64,000 bases of DNA, taken from contig NC_080573.1 in NCBI RefSeq assembly GCF_029962835.1, forward strand, positions 30,931,001-30,995,000. Direction: 5' to 3'. This DNA comes from Magnolia sinica (taxonomy: Eukaryota > Streptophyta > Magnoliopsida > Magnoliales > Magnoliaceae). Shown here piece by piece: positions 33,753-47,100 of the stretch. Numbering within the stretch: the stretch's first letter is position 1; every line of letters begins with the position of its first letter. The position numbers were made by a program, and so were the translations under genes. The notes below the pieces were generated by a model. It saw nothing but the letters and a program-made list of their open reading frames with translations. It ran no database searches and had not been told where the DNA came from.

Positions 33753-34306
33753 CTCAACATAAAGACGCTTAATATATTAAAAGTTGTTCCTAACTCCATA
33801 AATTTAACACAAATATAAGATATACCAGAAATAATGAAGCATGTAAACAATCTAAACAACTAAACTATTTTGTGGCCCATGGGAGTCCACAATCAAGATG
33901 TCCGATGATGATGATCCAACGGTCCGATCATCGTGTCCACCCTATCCAATAGTCCAATGTATCCATCAAACTGTTATAAGCAGCCCACGTGAATCTTCCC
34001 AGTGTAGGGTATTCAAATATATATGAACATGCACGTGGGGTCTTCAATGTGGTTAAAAATGTGAATTGGGCCAAGTGGGCCCCATGTAATTGTCGCATAG
34101 CTATAAGGAGACTGGCCCAACACTCCTCCGGTATGGTGCTCGGATGTCCTCATCAATTCCCCTCAGCAGAGAGGAGATTTCGCCTCTAGCAAAATAAAGC
34201 TGCGATGATGCTCAAGGAGATCCACGCCTTATCGCTAAAGCTCTACCTATATGATCCACGTACTCTCTAAATTTGGTCTCCTGGCAATATACATGTCGTG
34301 TGAAGG

Positions 34307-34627
34307 TTAAGAAAATGGATCAAGTAATGGCAATGGGTTATAGGACAGGTCAGGGGCATCACCATCAAAGTTCATGCGAGGGTTAGGCGAAGGTCTATGA
34401 AATGTTATAAGATCTTCCACATTAAATGTGCAACTGATACACATGTTAGGTGAAAAATCTATTAAGTAAGCATTCGAACCTAGTCTTTTCAATATTTTAT
34501 ACGGTCCAGTGCTACAAGCTTGTAATTTTTTTATGGTTCCTCGTGGAATCCTTTTTGGACATATTCTAATCATGACTTTATCAGCCGCAACAGACTCTTT
34601 AAACCTATGGTGTGAGTCAGTAATCAT
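34307..34627 (-). pseudogene. Gypsy integrase C-terminal region
   Basis: 106 codons on the minus strand. VMIRICPKRIPRGTIKKLQACSTGPYKILKRLGSNAYLIDF, followed by a short NVEDLITFH, is the conserved tail after gypsy integrase (the 'GPfkilkrigsNAYvldLP..fnVsdL' block). It belongs to the minus-strand element whose truncated 3' LTR lies just beyond (33738-34197). Confidence 0.85.
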
Positions 34628-34829
34628 TTTCTATATTTCATTACTTATATTGATTCTTTTTTTCTAATCTTCACATGCAAGTCATGCATATGTCGTATAG
34701 ATGCATGTACCGACTCTGAAAGCTATGACATGTGTATGCAATCTATAAGGGTCTTAGGCTCATATACTTGTCCTTCCTGATCCACTTCCTCCTTGGGACT
34801 CTTTTGATCATGACTAAGGTTTAGCAGAG

Positions 34830-35169
34830 TCAACACGTGAATGTCGTGCATAGGTGTAAACTCATCTGGTATGTCCTCTGGAATCTCCATAATAACCCTA
34901 GCGTGATCTCATTTGCCACATGGGCATATACTGTCAAATAAATTTTAGTCTCTCTTTCAAACTCTTTGGCATTAACTATAGGAAGAGACTTAAGCTGGAG
35001 TTTCACCACATCTTTAGGACCACGTTTCTTGACGCCCTCCTTTTCCAGGGTGCTTTTGGACGGGAGAGGCCTTAAGAAAATTCTTTTGCCTTCATACAAA
35101 AACGAACTAGTATTCGATGACCGAATAGTGTTGCGTCCCTATCATACAACCAAAGCCTACCCAAAATGA
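34830..35169 (-). pseudogene. Gypsy linker between protease and reverse transcriptase
   Basis: Minus-strand reading gives YEGKRIFLRPLPSKSTLEKEGVKKRGPKDVVKLQLKSLPIVNAKEFERETK. This resembles the 'nsytfxkdgxkixLxPlkp' linker of gypsy polyproteins, but I cannot place it further. Further upstream on the same strand (35700-35410) a diverged gag-like segment (AFNAINNHLTAIEVHNRTTTTQL) is visible. Both are broken by stops. Confidence 0.5.
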
Positions 35170-35840
35170 TGTGGCCTATATCCATGGCAAAACATCACAA
35201 CACAACATGTCAGTCTAGGAGCCAAACTGGAGGGGAACGGGACAACGTTGAGAAACCGGAATCGAAGACGCATCAACTCTTGAGAGTCAATAGGGTAAAG
35301 GGTGGTGAACGACTAGCAATCCTAAGCTGTCCACGGTATCACCAGAGACCACATTGGTATAATTATCACTATCAATGATCACCTTGTAGTTTTTACCACC
35401 ACACATGGCATAAGCATGAGAAATTGAATTCATGCGCCAATCATCACTTTTTGCAATCCGGATTAAGGCGCGACTAACAATTGCTATTGGCGCGGTCTCA
35501 ACATCTTCAATTTGATCCCTAGCTTGTGATTGGACATCTTCCCCAATGTTGGGGTTCGCCTAAATGGAGGCTTCAAGCTGATTGACATATGCATTGATCA
35601 CGGTCAATTGAGTCGTAGTGGTCCTATTGTGCACTTCAATGGCCGTCAGATGGTTGTTGATAGCGTTAAAGGCCTCGGCAATCTATTCTAAATTCATAGT
35701 GAGATGTAGACCAAAACCACGCGCAGAATCAGTGGGCATACACAAGGTAATTTTTAGGGAAAAACCTAAACAGTAGGGTAATGTTATGACAAAGACAAAA
35801 CCAACCTAGAAGTCTAGATGGACATACTAGGGATACTAAT

Positions 35841-36045
35841 CTGAAAATTCAGAAAGTCGTTAACCTAAAATTCTACACTAAAAATTCAGCAAGATAGCAA
35901 TCTGAGAGTCCCAAGCTGAAAATTCAGCAAGAGTGTAATATGAAGACTACAAACTGAAAATTCAGCAAGTTGACAACCTGAGATTGCTGTGCTGAAAATT
36001 CAGCAATGATAATGTGGAGAACGCAAGCTGAAAATTTAACAATGG
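35841..36045. repeat. 38-bp tandem array with hairpin core in the gypsy leader
   Basis: Six units start at 35841, 35878, 35916, 35954, 35992 and 36028 (spacing 36-38 bp). Each has the core GCTGAAAATTCAGCAA, whose arms GCTGAA/TTCAGC are inverted. The array lies between the primer site (36189-36200) and the gag-like region of the minus-strand gypsy element, so it is in the transcript leader. Confidence 0.8.
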
Positions 36046-36989
36046 GACATTCCAAAATAAAAACAAAATTCAACAAGATGAACATAGATTTTATATGCAA
36101 TTTATGTTCTAACAACCCTAGATGTAAATTCTACCCTAAATCTTAATCTATTGTAAGTGCAACACAAAAATCCTATGCTAAACCTATGTCTCTGATGCCA
36201 AATTTGATGCAGGACACATAATTTAATGCTAGCATACAATGTGGAGATTATGAAAGAGTCCATAAAGTAATTCAATTAACAAAAGATGCTAACCCACCAC
36301 ATAATTAAGTGTAAACAATATGAAATGAAATCTAATTTGACCAGAATCACATGCCTGCATGTTAAGAAATCACATAAATCGATTAACACTAAGTCCGATG
36401 GAATGATGGAACTTGCAATTTAGCATAGGCACGTTCCATACTCAAGGGACTGACTTGAAGGTTCTATGATTAGGGTTAGGATTTGAAAAATCAGAAATTT
36501 GGAAAATTAGGGTTCATGGGAATTGAGGATTTTGAAATTAGGGTATTTTTTAATCTGGGGAAAATATGAAATTAGGGTTAAATTGACTACATTGATTAAG
36601 GGTAGTGGGAGAGGGGAATTAAGGTTTTGGATGAAGGGAAGTTAGGGATTTTGGGTCAGTTAAGGAAATTAGAGATTTAGGGTTTGTGAAATTAGGAAAA
36701 TTAGGGAATTAGAGAATTTAGGGCTAGGGTTATGGTTTATAGGTAGAGTTAGGGATGGGTAACCAAAGGATTTTGATGGGGGAAGCAAGGGGAAATCAAG
36801 GAATTGAGGGGTTGCTCGTACGGTCAGTATTCGGGCTCGCACGTGTGAGTCGTTGAATAGGGTTCTGGGGTCCTCAATGGTTGATTTCAGTTGGAGTTGA
36901 AGTTGAATGATGGAAAGTTGAAGAACAAGAAGATTTGGATGGTTTTGGATGAGAATGGAAAATGAGAGATGGAGTTTTCGGGAAAATAC

Positions 36990-37020
<31 letters not shown>

Positions 37021-37708
37021 GGAAGAGGGAATGAAGATGATAGATGAAAGCCCCGCACCTCTATTGAATGGGAAATAGAATCACACCACACCCAAGCTCT
37101 AAATCACATGTTGTATTCTTCGAATCACATGAAGGAGAGAAAACCCAAAGATCTTTTTTTTTTTTTTTTTTTTTTCTGAATAATGGCATTAGGGCTCCAC
37201 ACACTCCCATTTCTCTTTTATAGTCTCAGAAAAGATCTTTTACAAAAAGGCGCTCTCAGATAAGATTGTCAACATAAAGACACTTAATAAATTAAAAGTT
37301 ATTTCTAACTCCATAATCTCAACACAAATATAAGCTATATAAAAAAATAACGAAGCATGTAAACAATCTAAACAACTAAACTATTTCGTGGCCCATGGGG
37401 GTCCACGATTAAGACGTCCGATGATGATGATCCAACGATCCGATCATAATGTCTACTTGATCCAATGGTTCGATGTGTCCATCAAGCTCCTATAGGCAGC
37501 CCACGTGCATCTTGCAGTGTGGGGTCTTCAAATATGCACGAACATTCACGTGGTCTCTTCAATGTGGTTAGGATTGTGAATTGGGCCAAGTAGGCCCCAT
37601 TTAATGGTCGTCTAGCCATAAGGAAACTGGCTCAGCCGTCCTCCTCTGGTATGGTGCTCAAATGTCCTAATTAATCTCTCAATACAATTTCGAATTTCTC
37701 CCCCTTTT

Positions 37709-38362
37709 TTTTATCTTGTGGATTAAAGGCTTTGCCTACTTGGGGAAGACGGTGATCTTCTCATTGTTTCCCGCCCTTCCGCGTGTCAATTTTAGTATTG
37801 AGTTTTGTAGGAAATGTGATGTAAACAAGTTTGTTTTGAGATATAAATTGAAGTAACTGCAATAATTGTATGAGTTTTGTGTTGGTAGAGTAACACTTTT
37901 GAGTTTGAATTTTTACAATTGGTCCTTTTGGTCTTGGGTTATTCTCTTTTAGTGAAGTTCTTGAAATCTTTTATTGGGTAAGAAAAAGAAATTTGCACAA
38001 TTTTGATCTTTTGGCTTTGTTTTACTTCATGCTAATTTTCACGGTGTGAATTCTTTTTAGAATTATGATTTTCATATTTGGTTGTAGATTTTCTGTTAAG
38101 GAAAACAGAAACAAGATCAATTTGATGTGTGCATTGAAGTATAATATCAGTAATTTAATGGGTTTTCTATAAGTAGAATTTACAAATTTTGGGTCTGAGA
38201 TTTTTAATCATTTTGGCTTTGGATTTTCCCAATTTGATTGAAATTTTTGTAGTTAGTGAAGAGAAAATAGTGCCATGGAATTTTCACTTTTGGATCTTGT
38301 TTTGATTGTTGCTAAATTTTTTCTATTTGTGTTTCTTCTAACCTTTCATTTTTGTGTTTCAG
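37709..38362 (+). other. WAP copy 1, 3' part of intron 1
   Basis: T-rich intronic sequence. From about 38130 to 38340 it aligns with copy-2 intron 1 at about 61890-62080. Examples are 'tgaagtataatatcagtaatttaatgggtttt' against 'tgaagttgaatatcaatgattttatgggtttt' and 'gtagaatttacaaattttgggt' against 'atggaatttacagtgtttgggt'. It ends in a polypyrimidine tract and TTTCAG at 38357-38362. The remainder of intron 1 toward 10545 is transposon DNA. Confidence 0.7.
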
Positions 38363-41093
38363 AGGCTTACAAAAGAATTGAAGGATTTCAACTGGATCAG
38401 ATGCCAAGAGACACTAGTGGACATGGAGAAAGGCCTTGATGTTAGAGGCATACTAAGAGAGGCCTATGAACCAATTGACAAAATAGCTATGATGTCAGAG
38501 GCATCACTTTGCGAATGGCAGTGGGAGTGGGAGTTTCAAAAAGAAGTTGATGGTATTGTGTTTCAGAGCCTCATCAAGACCCTACGCGATGAATGGCAGT
38601 GGGAGCAGGAGTTTCAAAAGGAAGTTGATGGTATTGTGTTTCAGAGCCTCATCAAGACCCTACGTGATGAATGGCAGTGGGAGCAGGAGTTTCAAAAAGA
38701 AGTCGATGGTATTGCGTTTCAAAGCCTCGTCAATACCAAACGTGAGAATTTTCAAGAGAAGGCAATTGAATTCTCGAGTTTACGCGAAGATCTCAATGCC
38801 ATTTCTAGGTCTTTATTCAGTGCAGAACTACCAAAGCTGTTATCTCATGGATCCCTCGAAGGTGTTGAGGAATCGCCTAATGAAAGGAAAGATGGAATTC
38901 ATGGGAAGGTACTGGGAAGTCATCTTTCACCATCCTCTTGCGTTCAAGACAAAAATAGGACTGCTCTAGAGAACTCAAAGGAATCTGAAAATACGATGTC
39001 TGAAGTAATGGAATGTCCCCAACTGAAGCACATGACGAACGAAGAGATTACAAACTATTTCAAGACCCAAATGACCGATATGAAGATAGAGCATGAGATG
39101 AAAGTGCAAGAGATGACTGAAGTGTATTACAGCTTCAAACGTGAATTCATCAAAGAACAAAGATCTTCCAACTTAAGGAAAGACAATGACATTGAAGCCT
39201 TGAGGAAAAAAATCCCAGAGGTGATTCTAAAGTTGGATAATATACTGGTAGAAAATGAGAAATCGTCTGCATCATGTGATGATTATGAGAATATCTGCTG
39301 TTTAAAGGATAGGGTCAATAGTTTGCTTTCTGAAAACCGTTGTTTAAAGGGCATGCTTATAGCTGAAAAAAGAGAGGTCAAATCTCTTTCTTTGAATCTT
39401 TCTGATGCAGCTGCAAAACTGTCACATCATTCAATGGCAGAGGCTAACTTCTTGAAGCAGATAAAGAAGCTTGAATGTGATATGGAAGATGTGAATATAG
39501 AAAGCTTCCTTACAGAAGACATATTTAAGTGTGTCCTCAGAGAGTTTACTGGCCAAATCAAATGTGATGTGGAAGACACTATCCTTTCTGTAAACCAAAA
39601 TCTGCAAGACATGCTTATATATATAACAAAGGTGGTCATAACTCTCTTTTTACAGCTTTTTGATGCAGCCACTAAACTGTCACATCATTCGATGGCAGAG
39701 GCCAACTTCTTGAAGCAGATAAAGATGCTTGAATGTGATACGGAAGATGCAAATATAGAAAGTTTCATTAGAGAAGACATATATAAGTGTGTACTCAGAG
39801 ACTTAACCAGCCAAATCAAATGCGCTGTGGAAGATTCGGACATTCAGGATATCCTCGTACATCAGACGTGTCCAATTACTTTCATAGAATATGTGAGGGA
39901 TGCTGAGGCCACTGTCAATCTCTTGAAGACGAACTATAACAAAGAAAAGGAAAGGGGAGATCTCCTTGAAGAAAAACTGTTGGAAAATGAAAATACTTTT
40001 GAGACAGAAAAGGCATTGCTGTCTGCACTATTGGAGGAGAAAGAGAAGTCAATGTCAGAAACGGGGTCCAGATTGACAGAACAGATTAAGCATCTTGAGC
40101 TAGTTCTACATGAACTAAACAGGGAAACGAATTTGATAAATAGTAGATTGGATGAGGCTTTTGAGAGAATTGATCTGTATGAAGTAGATGTAACCAAACT
40201 AGATCAGAAACTAAAAGTAGCTGGAAATGACTTGAGGGAAGCAAAGAGAGAAGGAAGTGTACTTCATGGCATTATTCAAGAGAAGAAAAATATAATACAG
40301 GCAGCCGTAGCAAATGAAGTGGAGCAAAGGAAGAAAATGGAATCTAGTTTTGCTTCAATCCAAGGACTGGAAAAATCAATGGTTGATTTTGAATGCAGAG
40401 TAATGGAGAAAATCATGCAGAATTGTTCCAGGTATGTATTGATTTCTTACATGTCTTGGTTAATTTTTGTTAGTATTTTCCTGCAATTATGTTCGGTTTT
40501 CGGCTTGCGGACAAAATTCTTGGTTTGTATTCTGTTAATTGTTCTTGAGAGATATCAAATCAAACACATTGTCTCTAGTTAGACCAAATCTCATCAGCAT
40601 ACAAGTATTTCCAACGTGCAGGAAATCAAACCCATGCACTAGATGGGCCATAGCATGTAGATGACATGGCGAAGAGGGGAAAACCCATGAGGTTTCCCAC
40701 ATATGAAAAAATTCTTACAATGGACCATTTCCAAAATCACCTGCAGTTCACATCCAACATACATTTGGTCTGCTTGATAAGTGGGCCAACCTAATCCTGG
40801 GCCAGTTGATCTGCATTGTGGGGCCCACCTGTTGCATGGGTTAGACGTATCACACATTTTCCATGTTAGCACACGTTGTTGAGTATTGAGGTTTGTTTGG
40901 CATAGCGAAATTCTGACAGAAGATGGGAGCACAAAATGATGTTGTGTCCATGTTCTCTGCCCAGTTCATTGTATGGGTGGATTGCCAAAGACCTTTCATC
41001 TCTTAACCTTTAAAAAATCTCTTTCTCCTTTTTTTTTTTGGCATGGAGAATCTTTTTCCTTTTTTGTTAGTGAGTTGGGATTGAATGTGACCT

Positions 41094-41140
<47 letters not shown>

Positions 41141-44100
41141 TTAATGTGACCTCAACATGACCCTTGCATTGTGAATAGGAAGTTGCAGTATGAAGAGTCA
41201 TTCCAGAAAAGCTGATAATATTCATCAATATTGACTCATTGATTAATTGAGAATTGAGAACTATAACTCCTATTAATACCTAAAACTTGGGAAACATGCA
41301 TTTTCTTTATATATTCCTCAAGCCAATGCAAACACGCTGCGAATTTTTTCTTTCTTTTTATGTTGAACATCTAGAAAAAAATGATTTTTCCCCTATTTTA
41401 TTTCCTCTCAGAAAATAAAGTTCTCTTCAGTTTCATATTTTGAAATAAAAAAGAAAAAGGAAAAAATCCGAAATATCTTGCATCATTTTGCAGGTTGAAC
41501 ATGTTGGATCTAAAATGCAGGCCGTTTGCTCAGCAAGCCAATTTACTTAAAAGAAAAGGGTTAGAGTACAAACAGAAGCTTGAACGACGATGTTCTAACC
41601 TTGAAATGGCTGAAAAGGAGGTATAAGAAAATTCAGGCTCTACTTGTCTTTTAATATGAAATTTTACTTGTAGCATTCATGTTGAGCTAGTCAAGTTTAT
41701 CAAACTGTGCCTTCAAATGATTATGCTCAAAGTAAATCTGATATTTTGCATGACTCTTTGAACATTCTGAGATAGGTTTTAAGTACACATTCACAGAAGC
41801 CTGATATAGTTTTTTTTTTTTTTTTTTTGAAAAGTACAATCTTGATATAGTAGTACCTCGAAAACTAGATGCTGTTTAATGGCTTGAAACACTTAAATCT
41901 GTTAGAAAATGTCTTTTGTTTTTCAGACTGATTATATGAAGTAAGATAACCATATGCTTTTTCCCTTCTGGATTAGTGGTGACATGGCTTCATTGGCATA
42001 AGCTTTTACAGCAGTTCGTTTGGCTAAAAGAGCAAATGCGCTTTTGAAGATCATAAGCTTTTACTACGATTCCCTTTGCTCATATCAAAATGCATTTCTG
42101 AAGGCCTTTGATTTTAGAGTCAGTGGGTTCTCTCTCACTTTTTATTTGGTTCTCCTTCATTATACATGATCATCAGGATATGGATGATTACTTGGTGGAT
42201 TTCGTGAAAAGTTGGGGTTTTTAAATCCTGATCTTCTAATACTTCAACTTAATTTTGTTGGCTGCAACCATCTTTAATTTTCTGTGACGGGTTTCTTATA
42301 ATTAGATCTGTTTGTCTTAAAAACAGAATTTTGTTGGAGCAGAAGGCGACTTAATGTGAATTTTGATGGATTTCAAATAGCAAAAATTCTTTACAATGCT
42401 GATACATTGTTAACTATTGAATTCCAAGGAGTCTAACCTAGTATTTGCAATATCAGTATCGATGCATGCATCATACCCTTGGGATACAGAAACATATTGG
42501 TATAACAAGGGATATATTGCATGTATCGGGAAATGTATTGACGTTTGAGGGAAACATTGGGAAAATGACGGAATTTTAAAATGAAACTTCAGGAGATGTT
42601 AAACGAGACATGATTACACACTTAAAGAGCCCAAAACATCATGAAAAAGAAGGATGCACAAGAAGTTTTCTTTGTATATGGTCCTAAACTATGCACTGTT
42701 TGATAAAAGTGATGTAGTTATATCCAAATTGAGTTCATACTATTCATGAACCATACAATAGAAATACAAAAACACAAAAAAATGCACTTCAAAGTTTGTT
42801 TTTTTTTTTTTAAGGAAACAAAAATACATCTGTGCCCACAGCATACGACATGTTTGCCTTAGACACGCATAGATTTACAAAGCAGCTCAAAATCATCGTC
42901 TGTCTTCAGTAGGACTGTCATAGTATTGCTGCTCCACAAATCAGTAATATTGTGCCTAGGTCATGGTAGAATGGCACCAACTCAAGTACTCTCTCAAGCA
43001 TCGTTGGTACTTATCCTCTCCAAACTGAATTAGTACACCCATCCATGGTTACTATATAATTGCCACTGTTTGTGACTAATATGCATCTACAGCTACAAAG
43101 AAACTAGCTATGTATGTCACTCTTGGATGCATCTGTGAACGCTTGCGCCCCGGCAGCATGCTTTCTCATGTGGATTTCTGTTCACTTGATTGAGGGTAGT
43201 GTTGGCTTAATAGATGGTATGATTGACTTGGAGTCGCCACTAGCCGATGAAGCTCGAAATCTACTGTCAGCTAGACATTGTAGAATCACTACGAGGGGAA
43301 TTGAAGACTTCCCAACTTGAATGATTTTTGTGGTTGGTCTGCAGCTGGGGTTAGGCACCTTTCTCCGCTCGTACCAAAGTACAGTTTTTACTCTATGGGA
43401 TTAAGGGATTTCCTTTGAGGATTACCTAGTTCTAGAAGGACAAAGTAATGTGAGTGGTCTGATATCGTGCAATATATCAGAGGTATGATTGTTGATACCA
43501 AGGAGTTTTATAACTCTCTGGTATTAATGTATCACCAGTTACCTGATATTATCAATTTTGCAATAACTGGTCTAACCTTTATTATATGTTTATTAAAAAT
43601 ATGGTTCTTGTATTGTTACCCAAATCTTCAAATCTTATTTTGACATATTTTTATTGGAATTTTTGGACCTCAGGTTGATTTGTTAGCAGATAAGGTGGAT
43701 GTGCTTCTAAGTCTTCTTTCAAAGATATACACAGCACTTGACCGTTACTCGCTTATATTGCAAAATTATCCTGGAGTAAGTTCATTTTCTGTTGCAACAA
43801 TGATTGATTTTTCTTTCATTTATGATCACATAAAACATGTGTTTCTTATATTTAGTGAATATTGGCAATAGGAAATTAGAGATTGATTTCCTTGGGATTT
43901 CTATAGATGGATTTCAAGAGCTCCATGGCCTACCATTTTCTCTTCTCCTAAATACTCTCTCAGTATCTGCAAGGATGCCAGGATTTTATTTTTAGCATGG
44001 ACCAGTGTGATGCATGTGAAATCCACTCCGACCATTAGATGGGAAATCCCAGTTTTGGCCAAGAGCCCAAAAATCAGACTGACTTGTGATTCAAGTGGGC

Positions 44101-47100
44101 CACACCAAAACAAGCAGTTGGGGGAGAGACATCCACCTTTCATTTTTTAAGAATGTATCCTAAAACTAATGTCCATCCATGATTCAGGCGGGCCATATCA
44201 AGGGAAACAATTTGGAGGGTGATCGTTGCCCTATACATTGTTTCCAATCATGTGGTCCACTTCTATCACGGATGGAAGTGATTTTTGGACCCTTGGCCTA
44301 ACATGAGGTGCTGCACAGTGGTTGGGGTGGATTTTACATAAACATCATTGGATTCAATAAGCTTACCATACTCATGAACTTGTCTGGTCCAGCCTAACAA
44401 ATCCAAACCTAGCCCATTTAGTTTCGGGTTTGAGAAAGCATAATTTGCATCCAACCCATATGGGAAATTAGTAGACCTGAATCCACCCGTAAATGGAATG
44501 ATGATATGTGGGGTTTAAGTTTCTTGGGTAATACTCTGCTGTGTTTGAGTTATTAAAATTTTCTTGACTAACATTGCATTGTTGGATTTATTTATGGACA
44601 CATGCCTGTAATAATAGTTTGTTAAATTCATTTAAGATGTCCTCTTTTAGTAGTTGTAAAAAATAACATTGCATCGTTGACTAAAAATATAGGAATCATT
44701 TGTATGAGACAACATCCAGTTAGTCTTTATTTCATTTACTCAAGTGCAACCATTGTTGGGGGCCTTGACAAAACCTTAGGATCTAGCCTCCCAGAACAAA
44801 CCAGAATTATAAGATAATAAAGCAATGAAATAAATCAAAGCATAAACCACACTACATAAGAGATTTTTACGTTGAAAATCCTCAAAGAAATAAAAACCAT
44901 GGGACCTCGTTTAGATCAACAATCCACTATAAAGTAAAACGTTACAACATTCTTCACTTACGCAGGAGTGGATAAACAATAAGAGAATTAAAGAAAAACT
45001 AGAGAGATCTCAATGATCACGAGGACGTAGAAGCGCTGAGACGTCGACTCCCTTCCACAAGCTTCCTCTCTCTCTTTTCTCTCACTCTCTCACCTTTGAT
45101 AACCCTAATCGTTTAACAAACTCTTGCAAAGCTTTAGGAAACTCTCTTGCATTACCTAGAAAAGCCCTAGGCACCCCTATTTATAGTTTAGGAAACTCCC
45201 TTCTGCACCTAGTTGCGAAAGGCCTCAGATTTCCGCAGTCCGCATAAGATCCGGACTCAAATCTACGTAAGCTCGACTAGTCGAGCCGAGTCCCCGACCG
45301 GTCAAGCACCTCGGAGAAAATAATCAGATGGTCACTAGACTTTGAGTCGAGCCTCACTCAACCGGTCGAGCGCCACCCACGACCGGTCGAGCGAGGCTCA
45401 CGACCGGTCGAGTTATGGGAGGAAATCCCATCAACCATCTTATACTCAAGTCTGTTAATATTATGTATTTGAGGGTCATATTCTTCTCCTCCACAAACGC
45501 ATGTACTCTGCACAAATTAGCATTGGTTTGGTGATACAATACTGATGTAAGGTGGAAACAGTGAGAAAGCATAATCCCACCCAATGTAGTTTTCATTTCC
45601 CTTGCTGCCCTAAGGGGGGCGTTTGGTGCATGGTATTAGATGGGATTAGGTGAGATGGAATTGCATTTGGTCCTGTGCCAGTTCCACTCAATGTTTAGAA
45701 AGACATGAAAGCTTGGAATTAGATCAAATGGGTCCCATGCCAATTCCATTCAATGTTGGCAAGTTGTGTAGGTCCCACCATGATATGTGGGCTATATCCA
45801 CACCGTCCACCCATTTTTTGACTTCATTTTAGAGCATGGGCCAAAAAATCAGATAGATTTAAAGCTCAAGTGGACCCCACCATAGAAAGTAGCGGAGATT
45901 GAATACCTACCATTGAAAACTTCTTTGGGGCCACATAAGTTTTGAATCTACCTCATTTTTAGGCCCCTACCATAAAATGAGGTTACAAAACAGATGAACA
46001 GTTTGGATATGACACATGTTATTCTCAATAGTTTTAAATGATGGTAGGTATATCCATTCAATGTACCACCTAATTAAAAAAACATAGCATGAATTAACAT
46101 GGGACAATCCCTGCCATACATAATAATTATGTTTTTTGAATCTCATCCCACCTAATCCTTCCCAATACCACGACGTTTGGCGCATGGGTTAACAGCGGAT
46201 TAGGTGGGAGTGGGTTTTAAGAACATACGTATCATTGCAAGGTCCTGTTCGGACTCACATCGGGCTGTGAAGCCTCTCCTTGGAATCTGCGCTGGAGTCT
46301 GCAGTCCAGCGTTGGATTTCGTGTGCCTAGCAGTTGGTGCTAGTGGGGCCACCATGATGTATGTGTTTTAACTATGCTGTTTATTCATTTTGAAATATAA
46401 TTTTAGGGCTTGATCACAAAATTGAGGTAGATATAAATCTCAGGTGGACCGCACCATGGGTGAATAGTAGTGATTGACTTACACTATTAAAAATCTCCTA
46501 GGACCAACTGTAATGGTTATTTGACATCTAACCTGTTGATTAGGTCATAAATACTTGGATGAAGGGAAAAAACAGTTATCAGCTTGATCCAAAACTTTTG
46601 TGGCTCCCAAATTTTTTTTAATGGTGGGCGTTCAATCAACACTGTGCGGTCTACTTGAGATTTGGATCAAACTCATTTTTGGGCTCAAACCATAAAATGA
46701 TCTGAAAGAATGGGCGGACGGCATGGATGAAACACATACATCATGGTGGGGCCCACAGAGCACCAACCGGTAGTGGCAAGGTGAGTAGCCAATCCGTTTC
46801 CATTCAGAGGCCTTCTCTTCCAAACACGGGGTGGGATGGCACCAAGCCATGGGATTACAGACAATCCCCGACACGTTGTAATTATTATGTTCCGCTTATC
46901 CCATCCCACTTAAACCCATCTAATCCCATGCTCCAAATCTGGTTTTTGGAAGCCCAGCGATACGAATATTTATTTATTTTGGTAGGTAACGAAAACCACC
47001 ATCTAAGAAGGCCTTAGACGGTGGGAATAGCCATAAACCAAAAGTAGAAATTAAAATACAAACATCTATGGACTTTAAACAAGAAGGCCAATCCACAACA

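Larger units (their letters stand above)
33738..37708 (-). mobile_element. Ty3/gypsy element, minus strand, deleted interior
   Basis: Two direct repeats mark LTRs: 33738-34197 (3' LTR, truncated) and the matching part of 37245-37708. They share 'cataaagacrcttaata', 'gaagcatgtaaacaatctaaacaactaaactattt', 'gtggcccatggg' and 'gtccgatgatgatgatccaac'. The full 5' LTR probably runs 36206-37708. A TATA box on the minus strand (GACTATAAAAGAGAAATGGG) is at about 37210-37229, and a tRNA-Met-type primer site (TGGCATCAGAGA) is at 36189-36200. The interior keeps gag-like and linker pieces and the integrase C-terminal region; the polymerase core is missing. Confidence 0.75.

Noticed and set aside
36460..36760. 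Clustered TTAGGG / TTTAGGG words suggesting interstitial telomere repeat
   Set aside because: The words are irregularly spaced, mixed with unrelated sequence and lie inside the gypsy LTR region; there is no tandem heptamer array.
38547..38969. 140-codon + frame with Trp/Ser-rich repeats
   Set aside because: It is the alternate frame over the triplicated 78-bp unit; the WAP frame runs through and agrees with copy 2.
43114..43320. 68-codon frame in the WAP intron
   Set aside because: Its right half matches a transposon-derived segment also present at 27.5 kb, and there are no splice sites linking it to the WAP frame.
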